A DNA stretch of 64,000 nt from Zizania palustris (taxonomy: Eukaryota; Streptophyta; Magnoliopsida; Poales; Poaceae): NCBI GenBank assembly GCA_019279435.1, contig JAAALK010000287.1, forward strand, positions 89,237,532 to 89,301,531, written 5' to 3'. The translations under genes were made by a program, and so were the position numbers. The notes below the pieces were generated by a model. The model saw nothing but the letters and a program-made list of their open reading frames with translations, had not been told where the DNA came from and ran no database searches. Position 1 is the stretch's first letter. Every line of letters starts with the position of its first letter. Below are positions 35,201-43,362 of the stretch, one piece after another.

Positions 35201-35958
35201 AGGGCTCCATCATCTTCGACGACGACCGACTTTTAAAACCTTCCGAAGGTGTAGCTGTTGCTTGGCGAGCCTTCCAGACTTCATGGAGAGCCGAAGGTCG
35301 ATCTGCGATCAAGGCTTGGATTGACGAAGGCCAACGCCAAAAGCAAGTTCGGAGCCAAGCTTCGAGCAGTCAGCCTCCTCCGAACCCGCAGGTTTAGAAT
35401 TATTTAGGACTTTTTGATTATGTAAAGCTGATGCTTGTAAATATTTATCAATGAAAATCTTGTTTGTCATATTTTTAGGCTTTGCCTCTTATAGAAGATA
35501 TCGAAGTGTTAGAGCTTAACAGCGAACTTCGCTCACTGTGGAACACCTTCGAACTTCTAAAGAGTTATAAGCGTCCTCGATTTCTTATCCCTCGAGATGA
35601 CTCCGGCGTTATTGCGCCCGAAGTAATCAAAGACATACTGTCTTATATTAAAGAGGAAGATAAAGAAGGCGACGCAAACACCTCGTCTTCTGAAGACACT
35701 AATTGGTCCGAAGACGAAGGTGAAGCCCAAAATAAAAGATCTGAAGATCTTAGAAGCTGGGAGAGAAGCCCCGAGCGGCTTCGAACTTGGGCCGAGCTTC
35801 AACAAGAACAGAAGGATTTTAGAGCTTCGAAGGGGAGGAAGAGAGTTAAACGTAAAGTTCTTAGAACTTCCGATGTTGGAACTAGTCGTTCCACCCCTAG
35901 CTCTCGGGACCGAAGAGGTCTCCGATTCCTTCTTGGTATAGATACCAATTTTTCATGA
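32232..35958 (+). CDS. Antisense spliced gene of element G (PF04195-like), five exons, 1140 codons
   Basis: Exons: 32232-33177, 33247-33990, 34065-34492, 34567-35391, 35479-35958. Introns of 69, 74, 74 and 87 bp all have GT-AG borders with T-rich acceptors, in phases 1, 1, 0, 0. Introns 3 and 4 would give a stop right after the donor if retained. Residues about 100-297 resemble PF04195 (VVVFEAFFEAGLGLPAVDF, FEWALRAEGCEG, INARWYTDWVLRWFYAEVG). The middle (about 430-700) is acidic and low-complexity. Residues about 715-870 form a long charged coiled coil. Near the C-terminus LRTWAELQQEQKDFRA and the final RFLLGID are conserved in H. No enzyme motif, signal peptide or membrane segment is seen. 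The function is unknown; the coiled coil suggests self-association. The gene is convergent with pol, so its mRNA would pair with genomic RNA. Confidence 0.85.
33178..33246 (+). other. Intron 1 of the G antisense gene
   Basis: GTAACT donor, TTTTTTAG acceptor, phase 1. The length is a multiple of three, so the unspliced frame is open. C and H have an intron at the same codon position just before the ...LGAPT block. Confidence 0.85.
33991..34064 (+). other. Intron 2 of the G antisense gene
   Basis: GTAAAT donor, 12-T tract before TTAG, phase 1. Homologous introns: C 18160-18242, H 47076-47150. Confidence 0.85.
34493..34566 (+). other. Intron 3 of the G antisense gene
   Basis: Donor GTATAA places an in-frame TAA directly after the exon; acceptor TTTTTTCTTAG; phase 0. 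Homologous introns: C 18720-18786, H 47522-47590. Confidence 0.9.
35392..35478 (+). other. Intron 4 of the G antisense gene
   Basis: Donor GTTTAG gives an immediate in-frame TAG; acceptor ATTTTTAG; phase 0. The homologous intron in H is 48569-48666, also with an immediate in-frame TAG. Confidence 0.85.
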
Positions 35959-36335
35959 TGTAATTTGTAAATACATTTGTTTTGATAATGAATGCCGATT
36001 TAAAATTGTCTCCATATTTACTAGCCCCTCTTTGGGTATAAGCAACTTCGAACTGTATTCGAAGATGGTTATGTGCAAAGAAAAAACTTCGGAGTACAAT
36101 TTTGTGGGGGTTCGGAGCCCCTCTGTCATTTTTAAAGATCTTTTGAAATCTTTATGAGATGTCTTCGACTATTTGTAGTCAGAAGAATGGTAACTTGACA
36201 CCTTTGTTTACTTCACGAAAGAAATCAATTGAGATAACTTTTGAGGACACTTTAGTGTCTTAAAAAATTTTTGTCACTTTTGGACGCATATGAACAGTCA
36301 TTCGAAGCTCATGGCTTAAATGCTGTTTTGCTTTA
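35959..36335. other. 3' flank of the G antisense gene
   Basis: AT-rich with no coding frame. TAATGAATG-type sequence near 35985 could act in polyadenylation. It contains a reverse copy of the AGCCCCTC motif near 36022. Confidence 0.35.
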
Positions 36336-36700
36336 GCCACCTTCGGCTGTTTTTTGCAGAAATCTACCAGCCGGAGCTTGGATTTCGCAGAAATTGTAGC
36401 CACCTTCGGCTATTTTTGCAGAAGTCTACCAGCCGGAGCTTGGACTTCGCAGAATTTGGCCACCTTCGGCTCTTTTTACGGAAGTCTGACAAGCTGCAGC
36501 TTGGACTCCGCAGATTTTGTAGCCACCTTCGGCTATTTTTGCAGAAGTCTACCAGCCGGAGCTTGGACTTCGCAGAATTTGGCCACCTTCGGCTCTTTTT
36601 ACGGAAGTCTACCAGCCGAAGCTTGGACTCCGTAGAGTGTGGTTTTGGGCTCTTTTACGGATGCCTACAAGCCGTGGCCTGGGCTCCGGATTATGTCAGC
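36336..36700. repeat. 60/63-bp tandem repeats forming a 123-bp higher-order unit in G
   Basis: Unit starts (GCCACCTTCGGCT) at 36336, 36399, 36459, 36522 and 36582 give spacings of 63, 60, 63 and 60. Alternate units are most alike, so the basic period is a 123-bp dimer (36399-36521 and 36522-36644), with decayed copies to about 36700. The zone lies between the ends of pol and of the antisense gene. Confidence 0.9.
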
Positions 36701-36890
36701 CCCCACACCGGAGGCTTCGACTTTATGGGTACGAAGTCCGGAAATACAACCCTGCTTAACACACTTCCCTCTCAACGACTTCTGTCCCAGCGCGTCCGCT
36801 CGGGAGACTAGGAGCGTCAAGGGGAAGGCACGCTACAGGATGTACGCTTTATTAATTTAGAGGTGATTACAAGCGAATTACAAGGAGCCC

Positions 36891-38921
36891 TTATGCGAAG
36901 TATCGCTTTAGGTGCTCCGCATGCCAAGTATGTGCTAACTCTTCACCTTCTAAATTAGCTAATTTAAATGAACCAGGGCGCCCCGAGCGGACGATTAGAT
37001 ATGGACCTTCCCATTTATTGCCTAACTTCCCTGGTGCTATAATGCTTCGTAGAACAAGATGACCCGGTCTTAACTCGCTGAGCTTAACCTTCGGGTCATA
37101 CCAAGTCTTCGTCTGCTGATGATACTTAGATAAATTGGCTACAGCTCGAAGCCTTGTTTCTTCTGACAAATCTAACGAAGCTTGTCTTTCTTCTTCGATG
37201 TCTGGTTCGGTGCTGCGAAGTGAGCCCCCTTTGAGCTCCGTTGGAGTCATAGCTTCATCTCCGAATAGTAGTCTGAACGGAGTAAAACCTGTGGATCTTG
37301 TTTGCGTAGTCCGAATGGACCACAGAATCTTCGGAAGCTCTTCGGTCCACAGTCCCTTTGATAATCCTACTATTCTTCGATTTAACCCTGATAATATATT
37401 TCCATTGGCTCGCTCAACTGCTCCATTTGACTGAGGATGTCTTACTGCAGCAAAACATAGTTGAATGCCTAAGTCTTCGCAAAACTTCCTGAAGGGTTCT
37501 GCGTCGAACTGTGTTCCATTATCAACTGTGAGATATCTAGGCACTCCGAACCTGCAAATAATGTTTTTCCAGAAGAATTTCTGTACATTATTCGAAGTGA
37601 TAGCTGTTAAGGGTTCTGCTTCCACCCACTTAGAGAAATATTCAATAGCTACCACTGCGAACTTGAGATTTCCCTTTGCTAACGGAAAGGGACCAATTAG
37701 ATCCATACCCCATCTGGCCATAGGCCATACCGGAGCAATGACTTGAAGAGCTGTTGGTGGGCGATGACTCCGTCGACCCATCCACTGGCAACCTTGGCAA
37801 GTGCGGACCAAGCTCTCCGCATCAGCTGTTATTGTGGGCCAATAAAGCCCCTGGCGAAGTGTTTTTCCTGCCAGAGCTCTAGGGGCTAAATGACTTCCAC
37901 AAAGGCCTTCGTGAATTTCTCGAAGAATTTCTTGGCCTTCGGCTTGAGATATACATCGGAGTAGAGGGGAACATACTCCGGCCTTGTATAATATACCGTT
38001 GATTAACTGATAGTTTCTTGCTCTGAGCTTTAACCTTGACAATTGGGGCTCTTCGGGCAAATTCGTTCCTCCTTGCAAGAGTTCTATGATTGAATCTTTC
38101 CAATCTGCACTAGGAATGCAGAGAATCTCTGCAGAAGCAACTTGTGGCACCGAAGGCATATTGAGCTCCTCATAGAAAGCTTCGTCAGGCACATCCACAG
38201 CTCCGGCAGCAGCCTTCGCTAAAATGTCCGCTTGCACGTTTTCAGCTCTTGGTATACTCCGAATGGAAATACCCTTGAAATGTGCTTCGATCTTGCGAAT
38301 TTCTTCTAAGTACTTTGCGAGCTGTGGATGTCGGACTTGAAAACTCTTGTCTACGTGCCCTGCTACTATCTGAGAATCTGTTTTTATAATTATCCTTGTA
38401 GCCCCTAGAGCACGTGCTTTCCGGAGTCCCAATAATATTCCTTCGTACTCCGCTATATTATTGGTAGACTTAAAGTTGAGTCTTGCGGAGTACATTGCTC
38501 TTTGACCTGACGGAGAAATTAATACTGCCCCAATGCCTGCTCCGGATGCTTGGAAAGCTCCATCGGAGTAAACAGTCCAGACTCCGTCATCTGATTTCTC
38601 CGGAGTCAACTTCGCAGGTGGAGTCCACTCTGCTACGAAGTCTGCCAGGACTTGAGATTTGATAGCTGTCCTTGCCAGGAAAGATATGCCGAAGGGTGCT
38701 AGTTCTACTGCCCACTTTCCAATTCTTCCAGTGGAATCTTTGCTTCGGAGCATATCTCCTAAAGGATACGAAGTTGGTACAATTACATTGTGAGCCAAAA
38801 AATAATGTCTTAGCTTCCTCGAAGCCATTATCAGAGCATAAACGAACTTCTCAAGTTCGGAGTATCTTGTCTTCGCTCCTGACAATGCTTCGGATACAAA
38901 ATAGACAGGATTTTGAACCAA
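36891..38921 (-). CDS. Element G pol, second part: RNase H domains and integrase (after frameshift)
   Basis: The 676-codon frame continues gag-pol after a 2-bp frame change. It starts in the degenerate gypsy RNase H (MVQNPVYFVSEALSGAKTRY). The second RNase H (about 110-235) shows all four acids: VYSDGAFQASGAG, NNIAEYEGILL, IIKTDSQIVAG and VQADILAKA. Integrase has the zinc finger HEGLCGSHLAPRALAG...CQGCQ (to about 378) and the DDE core: GMDLIGPF, TVDNGTQFD and SNGAVERANG (about 405-505). The C-terminal part has GPYLIVRSGRPGSFKLANL. Integration and RNase H activities look catalytically intact, but the frame is detached from RT. Confidence 0.9.
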   Translation of the reverse strand: MVQNPVYFVSEALSGAKTRYSELEKFVYALIMASRKLRHYFLAHNVIVPTSYPLGDMLRSKDSTGRIGKWAVELAPFGISFLARTAIKSQVLADFVAEWTPPAKLTPEKSDDGVWTVYSDGAFQASGAGIGAVLISPSGQRAMYSARLNFKSTNNIAEYEGILLGLRKARALGATRIIIKTDSQIVAGHVDKSFQVRHPQLAKYLEEIRKIEAHFKGISIRSIPRAENVQADILAKAAAGAVDVPDEAFYEELNMPSVPQVASAEILCIPSADWKDSIIELLQGGTNLPEEPQLSRLKLRARNYQLINGILYKAGVCSPLLRCISQAEGQEILREIHEGLCGSHLAPRALAGKTLRQGLYWPTITADAESLVRTCQGCQWMGRRSHRPPTALQVIAPVWPMARWGMDLIGPFPLAKGNLKFAVVAIEYFSKWVEAEPLTAITSNNVQKFFWKNIICRFGVPRYLTVDNGTQFDAEPFRKFCEDLGIQLCFAAVRHPQSNGAVERANGNILSGLNRRIVGLSKGLWTEELPKILWSIRTTQTRSTGFTPFRLLFGDEAMTPTELKGGSLRSTEPDIEEERQASLDLSEETRLRAVANLSKYHQQTKTWYDPKVKLSELRPGHLVLRSIIAPGKLGNKWEGPYLIVRSGRPGSFKLANLEGEELAHTWHAEHLKRYFA

Positions 38922-41900
38922 CTTCCCATTGATATCAGCTTCTCTCTGACAAGGACTGCGCTGACTGCTGAGCCTGTGGCTGCAAGATACAGAAGTAGGG
39001 TTTCGTCCGCAATAGGCACCGTAAGTGTAGCAAGATTGCTGAGATAATCTTTAATATCTTCGAAGCTTTTCTGACACTCCGGTGTCCATGCAAAATCTTC
39101 GGACCCTTTCAAGGCTTTAAAAATTGGCAAGCTTCTCTCCGCAGACCTTGATAAAAACCTGCTAAGTGCGGCCAGACGTCCGGTCAGCTTTTGCACTTGC
39201 TTTATATTCTCCGGAGGAGCCATCTTCTGCAGCGCAGTTATTTGAGTAGGGCTAGCTTCAATTCCCCTGCTTGAAACTAAGTACCCTAACAACTTTCCAG
39301 CCTTAGCTCCGAATATACATTTTTCGGGGTTAAGGCGGATGCCACATGCCCGAAGGCTATTGAATGTTTCTGCTAAGTCTAGGCTATGTTGGTGCTTTAA
39401 AGCACTCTTTATTACAATATCATCCATATAGGCCTCCACATTGCGACCTAGTTGATGACCTAGAGCCTTAGCAACTAATCTTGAAAAGGTAGCCCCGGCA
39501 TTTCTTAGGCCGAAGGGCATTCTTACATAGCAGAAGACTCCCGAAGGAGTTACAAAGCTCGTCTTGATTTCATCTTCGCGCTTTAACCATATTTGATGAT
39601 AGCCGGAATACGCGTCGAGGAAGCTTAGTAACTCCGAACCTGCAGTGGAGTCAACTAGTTGATCAATTCGGGGCATGGGGTAGGGGTCACGTGGGCACGC
39701 TTTATTCAATGATGTGAAATCAATGCACATGCGCCACTTTCCGGAGGATTTCTTCCTGACGAAGACTGGGTTGGCTAACCACTCTGTATGGGCCACTTCT
39801 CTGATAATCCCAGCCTTCAACAGTTTCTCAACTTCGTCCTTAGCTAGAGCAGCTCTCTCTGCGGACATCTTCCGGAGCCCTTGTCGAACAGGCCGGGCCT
39901 TCGGGTTTACAAGCAAGCTGTGCTCAATAATATCCCGATCGACTCCGGTGATATCTTCGTCAGACCAGGCGAAGACATCCAAATTTTCTCCTACAACCTT
40001 TTCCAAGGAAGTTGCAACTTCGGGAGGTAAATCTTTACCAAACTGAAAAGTGTATTCTTTACCATCTTTGACAATGATCTTCGTTGCAATCTCTCCTTCG
40101 GGACTTGGTCTTGGAAACGATTTCTTCGAAGCTTCGGAGGAGGCTGAAAAAGTTTCTCCATTTTCTTGGACATTGTTTACTTGCCTCGGATCAAGAGGAG
40201 GACCATGACCATATTCTGCTCTCCGAGCTATGGCTTGATCTCCGAAGACTGTCAGAACTCCTGATTGTGTGGGCATCTTCATGCACAAGTAATTGTGATG
40301 CGCCACAGCTCCGAACTGATTCAACATGCCTCGGCCAAAGATAACATTATAAGCATACGGGGCATCCACCACATCAAAGATAACTTCCTCAGTTCGGGCT
40401 AGTAAACCTTCTCCGAAGGTTACTTCCAGGCCTATCTGGCCAAGTGCATCTAGCGGAGGTCCTGCGAAGCCTTGCAGAGGACGAGCCGCTGGGAGAAGAT
40501 GCTTCCGGGAAATGCATAACTGATCGAAGGCTTGCACAAATATGATATCTGCCGAACTACCTCCGTCGATTAGCACCCTTCGGACTTCAGTTCCGGCAAT
40601 ATCAGCAGTGATGACCAATGGATCTGCATGCGGGAACTTGATACCAGCTGCATCCTCCGCAGAGAAAGATATTGGAACATGAGACCACTCCGGCATTGCA
40701 GCTGCAGATGACGAAGTCCCAATGTGGCCTACTTCTCGAACGTACTCTCTTCGCTGTCTCTTGGACATGCTTCCGAGGGTACCTCCTCCGGAGATAGGGA
40801 GAACTACTCTCTTCCCTCTATCTTGCCCTTCTTCTTGCTTCGGAGGTGGCATAACATTGGCCACCGGAGGATGCCTTGCAGCATCAAGATTTTCTATCCG
40901 CGCTACAGCCTGGACCGGCTCCGAGCGCACTGCTGCTGCTGGACTTCGGTCGGTACTACCTCGACCCGAAGTTCTCTCCAAGTATTCTCCCCGAAGGGTA
41001 AGAATAGCCTTGCAGGTGTCAGTTGCATGGCTTCGGTTCTCTCCATGAATACAGCAAAAAAGGGTCTGGCCTTTGCCAGCCGTTTTCCCTGGCGGCCTCC
41101 AGCCGCTGGACTTGTTCCTCGCAGGCTGTGGAGCTTTTGGTGCAAACTTCTGCGGGGGTGCAATGTTTAAGACCTCAGAGCGAGGGTTCTTTTGCCTTCT
41201 TCTTCTATCATGTTGCACTTCAGGGATTGGCTCTTGCGGCGGAGCCGAAGTCATTACTTCTGCTTTAACTTCTGTCAACACTGTCGAAGTAGCAGTAGTC
41301 CTCCGAAGCCAACCTTCTTCTGACTTCGAGTACTCCTCGAAGTACGACATCAACTGTGATACTGTGGTGATGCTCTTCCGATGCAATTTATCCAGAAGGC
41401 CTTTATGACTGACGCCTTCCCGAGCCGCATCAACCACCGAGGATGTGGACAGCCCCCGAATTTGCGATTTCGTGTGAGCGAAGCGCTTGAAGTACTGCCT
41501 CAATGTTTCTCCGGGGAGCTGTTTCACTTGGAAAAGGCTTCCTGTCGACATGGGGGGCACGAAGGTACCCTGGAAGTTACTTATGAACTTCTTCTTCAAC
41601 TGTACCCATGACGTGATTGATCCTGGTTTTAAAGACCAGAACCATCTCAACGCCACTCCTTCGAGGGCTAACGGGAAGCACTTTGCCATAGTTTCTCTGT
41701 CTCCGCCACTAGCCTCGATTGCTAGGGCATAAGAACGCGCAAACTCACTGGGATCTTCGTCTCCGGCATACTTGCTAAGCTTCGAAGCTTTGAACCTTGG
41801 ATCGAAGCGAACCTTCTGAAGCTCGGGATGCAACGGAGATTCATCGTCGTAAGAGGCGTTCTCCGGGGCTTCGGGATAGTCAAGATCGTCGTCTTCGTGC

Positions 41901-42289
41901 ACTTCGGGGATAGCTGGGGTGGCTTGAGGACGAAGCCTGTTCGCAGCCTCTTGCCGCCACCTTGCTACCTCGGCTTGAAGATTGGCCATTTGAGTGGCCA
42001 TGTCTCCAAGGCTAGCTTCATCTCCTCCGGAAGGACCTTCCGGGTCTTGAGAACTGGTATGATCAGTTCCGATCGGAATGGAGGGTGGCAGAGTGGCTCC
42101 GGGTGGTCGGAGTGTAAAAGGGGTTGGTGGAGAGGTTTCGTATCCTCGAGGGATAGAAGCCCCTTGCGGAGTTTGAGGTGGAGGGATAGTCGAAGACCCT
42201 CCGACTTCAACTGTGTCGAAGGGTATCTCTCCGGAGATCCGAGAGGACCTCCGAGTGGGATTGCGAGGTGCGCTCCGCTTAGGAGGCAT
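38831..42289 (-). CDS. Element G gag-protease-reverse transcriptase
   Basis: The 1152-codon frame starts at MPPKRSAPRN, 62 bp inside the 5' LTR border. The gag domain (about 150-330) has ALRWFWSLKPGSITSW and FKRFAHTKSQIRGL. A C-x-H-type zinc-like motif FCCIHGENRSHATDTC is near 411. The protease active site VLIDGGSSADII is near 570. RT spans about 800-1020, with MCIDFTSLNKACPRD, FLDAYSGYHQIWL and the catalytic AYMDDIVIK (about 955). After LYLAATGSAVSAVLVRE it leaves the ancestral frame because TCTCTCTGAC at 38941 (plus strand) has one TC more than the equivalent TTTCTCTGAC in element C. The last 40 or so residues are out of frame. Confidence 0.9.
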   Translation of the reverse strand: MPPKRSAPRNPTRRSSRISGEIPFDTVEVGGSSTIPPPQTPQGASIPRGYETSPPTPFTLRPPGATLPPSIPIGTDHTSSQDPEGPSGGDEASLGDMATQMANLQAEVARWRQEAANRLRPQATPAIPEVHEDDDLDYPEAPENASYDDESPLHPELQKVRFDPRFKASKLSKYAGDEDPSEFARSYALAIEASGGDRETMAKCFPLALEGVALRWFWSLKPGSITSWVQLKKKFISNFQGTFVPPMSTGSLFQVKQLPGETLRQYFKRFAHTKSQIRGLSTSSVVDAAREGVSHKGLLDKLHRKSITTVSQLMSYFEEYSKSEEGWLRRTTATSTVLTEVKAEVMTSAPPQEPIPEVQHDRRRRQKNPRSEVLNIAPPQKFAPKAPQPARNKSSGWRPPGKTAGKGQTLFCCIHGENRSHATDTCKAILTLRGEYLERTSGRGSTDRSPAAAVRSEPVQAVARIENLDAARHPPVANVMPPPKQEEGQDRGKRVVLPISGGGTLGSMSKRQRREYVREVGHIGTSSSAAAMPEWSHVPISFSAEDAAGIKFPHADPLVITADIAGTEVRRVLIDGGSSADIIFVQAFDQLCISRKHLLPAARPLQGFAGPPLDALGQIGLEVTFGEGLLARTEEVIFDVVDAPYAYNVIFGRGMLNQFGAVAHHNYLCMKMPTQSGVLTVFGDQAIARRAEYGHGPPLDPRQVNNVQENGETFSASSEASKKSFPRPSPEGEIATKIIVKDGKEYTFQFGKDLPPEVATSLEKVVGENLDVFAWSDEDITGVDRDIIEHSLLVNPKARPVRQGLRKMSAERAALAKDEVEKLLKAGIIREVAHTEWLANPVFVRKKSSGKWRMCIDFTSLNKACPRDPYPMPRIDQLVDSTAGSELLSFLDAYSGYHQIWLKREDEIKTSFVTPSGVFCYVRMPFGLRNAGATFSRLVAKALGHQLGRNVEAYMDDIVIKSALKHQHSLDLAETFNSLRACGIRLNPEKCIFGAKAGKLLGYLVSSRGIEASPTQITALQKMAPPENIKQVQKLTGRLAALSRFLSRSAERSLPIFKALKGSEDFAWTPECQKSFEDIKDYLSNLATLTVPIADETLLLYLAATGSAVSAVLVREKLISMGSWFKILSILYPKHCQERRQDTPNLRSSFML

Positions 42290-42340
42290 GATGCAAGAGG
42301 TTGGTAGAGAACGAAGTTTTTTGGACTAGGTTCCCCACGG

Positions 42341-42349
42341 ACGGCGCCA
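42341..42349 (-). other. Primer-binding site of G (tRNA-Asp-like)
   Basis: TGGCGCCGT on the minus strand, 2 nt after the LTR, is complementary to the 3' end of plant tRNA-Asp. The match ends after nine bases, as is common in Tat elements. H has TGGCACCGT at the same place. Confidence 0.7.
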
Positions 42350-42351
42350 AC

Positions 42352-42847
42352 TGTTGGCGTAAAAGATTACGCTAACAGGTTTCTGTAGAAAAGAAACTAA
42401 CAAACGAAGTGTTTGCGAAGCAAACTGTTCTAAGCCTCCGAAAGGATAATAGCTTAGAATAGTTCGAAAGTGTGTATTGATTCACTTGTAATCGGTCCCT
42501 ATTACAGGGTGAAATGGGGGGTATTTATAGGCCCAAACATTAAGGAAAAGACCTATTTACCCCTCTATTACAACCGACATTAAGGAAACTATTTGGTTTC
42601 CTTAATAGGGCTAAAATGGTAAAAGACTAATCTAATAGGATAGAAGATAAGTCTTCCATCTTAGCTGGCAGAAAAGATCCTGGAAGGCTTTGGTTCGAAG
42701 ATATACTTCGAACCAATGCCAGTCTTCGGACTCCTGACGAGGTTCCAAGCCGCCTTCGAAGATGACCTTCGGACTATCTTCGAACTGGTTGGCTGTCTTC
42801 ATGTTGCTTTGGCAATAACCCCGAAGATGGGATATTTTCTCCCAACA
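42352..42847 (-). repeat. Element G 5' LTR
   Basis: Identical by eye to the 3' LTR over 496 bp. A minus-strand CTATAAATAC TATA box lies at 42521-42530 and would drive the genomic RNA. Confidence 0.95.
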
Positions 42848-42852
42848 CCCGT
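42848..42852. repeat. Target site duplication of G, right copy (CCCGT)
   Basis: Matches 31254-31258. Confidence 0.95.
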
Positions 42853-43340
42853 ATTTTGCCACTCCATTTCTTCTCTACAGGCACAATGTTAGCAACCCAT
42901 TCCGCGTACCTACACGGCCTAATAAATTCAGCCTTGAGTAGTCACTCTACTTCCTCTTTAACTCGGTCGTAGACGACCGAATTAAAGCGGCGAGGAGGCT
43001 GCTTATAAGGCCTAAATCTGGATTTGATGGGCAGCCGATGCTCCACGAGATCACGTCTTAGCCCTGGCATCTCGCTATACTCCCATGCGAAACAATCAAC
43101 ATACGACCGAAGTAACTTTATTACTTCAGCCTTTTCATCGGGCTGTAGATGTTGGTTTACAAAAGTCAGCCTTGGGATGCTACCATCACCTATATCGACT
43201 TCCTCCAAGGGATCGGCTGACACAAAACCTTGTCCTAATTTCTCCACATGAAACTAATACCGTCTTTGGCAATACCGTCTTTACTAGACCGATATTGCTC
43301 CACACGAGACTTTAGCCAATCTAGATTACTCTTGCTAGAC
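42848..43340 (-). pseudogene. Element E reverse transcriptase N-terminal part and linker
   Basis: It continues the RT interrupted at 31258. The joined sequence matches element A at 3088-3170, including the stretch around GCCACTCCATTTCTTCT. An open part of 101 codons (42942-43247) carries IKSRFRPYKQPPRRF. A stop near 42940 and a frame break near 43250 are present. Confidence 0.8.
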
Positions 43341-43362
43341 ATGACTATTAATACAAAAATAG

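Larger units (their letters stand above)
31259..42847 (-). mobile_element. Element G: young, nearly intact Tat gypsy element with antisense spliced gene
   Basis: The 11,589-bp element is bounded by two 496-bp LTRs that look identical and by CCCGT duplications. On the minus strand it has a tRNA-Asp-like primer site (TGGCGCCGT), gag-protease-RT-RNase H-RNase H-integrase, a tandem-repeat zone, and then, on the opposite strand, a five-exon gene ending near the 3' LTR. Identical LTRs mean very recent insertion, because the LTRs are equal when formed. The only clear lesion in pol is a 2-bp frameshift near 38940. Confidence 0.95.

Noticed and set aside
36320..36811. 163-codon open frame over the 3' repeats of G as a repeat protein
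   Set aside because: It is a by-product of tandem units with lengths that are multiples of three; start and flanking sequence are not conserved and H lacks the region.
38831..38950. Programmed ribosomal frameshift between RT and RNase H in element G
   Set aside because: The lesion is a simple dinucleotide expansion in a TC run, the homologous site in C has the shorter form, and no clear slippery heptamer is visible. A mutation or assembly error explains it better.
39714..42307. Several plus-strand open frames of 80-160 codons opposite G pol
   Set aside because: They are shadows of the conserved gag-pol frame; similar frames in F and H are not conserved as proteins.
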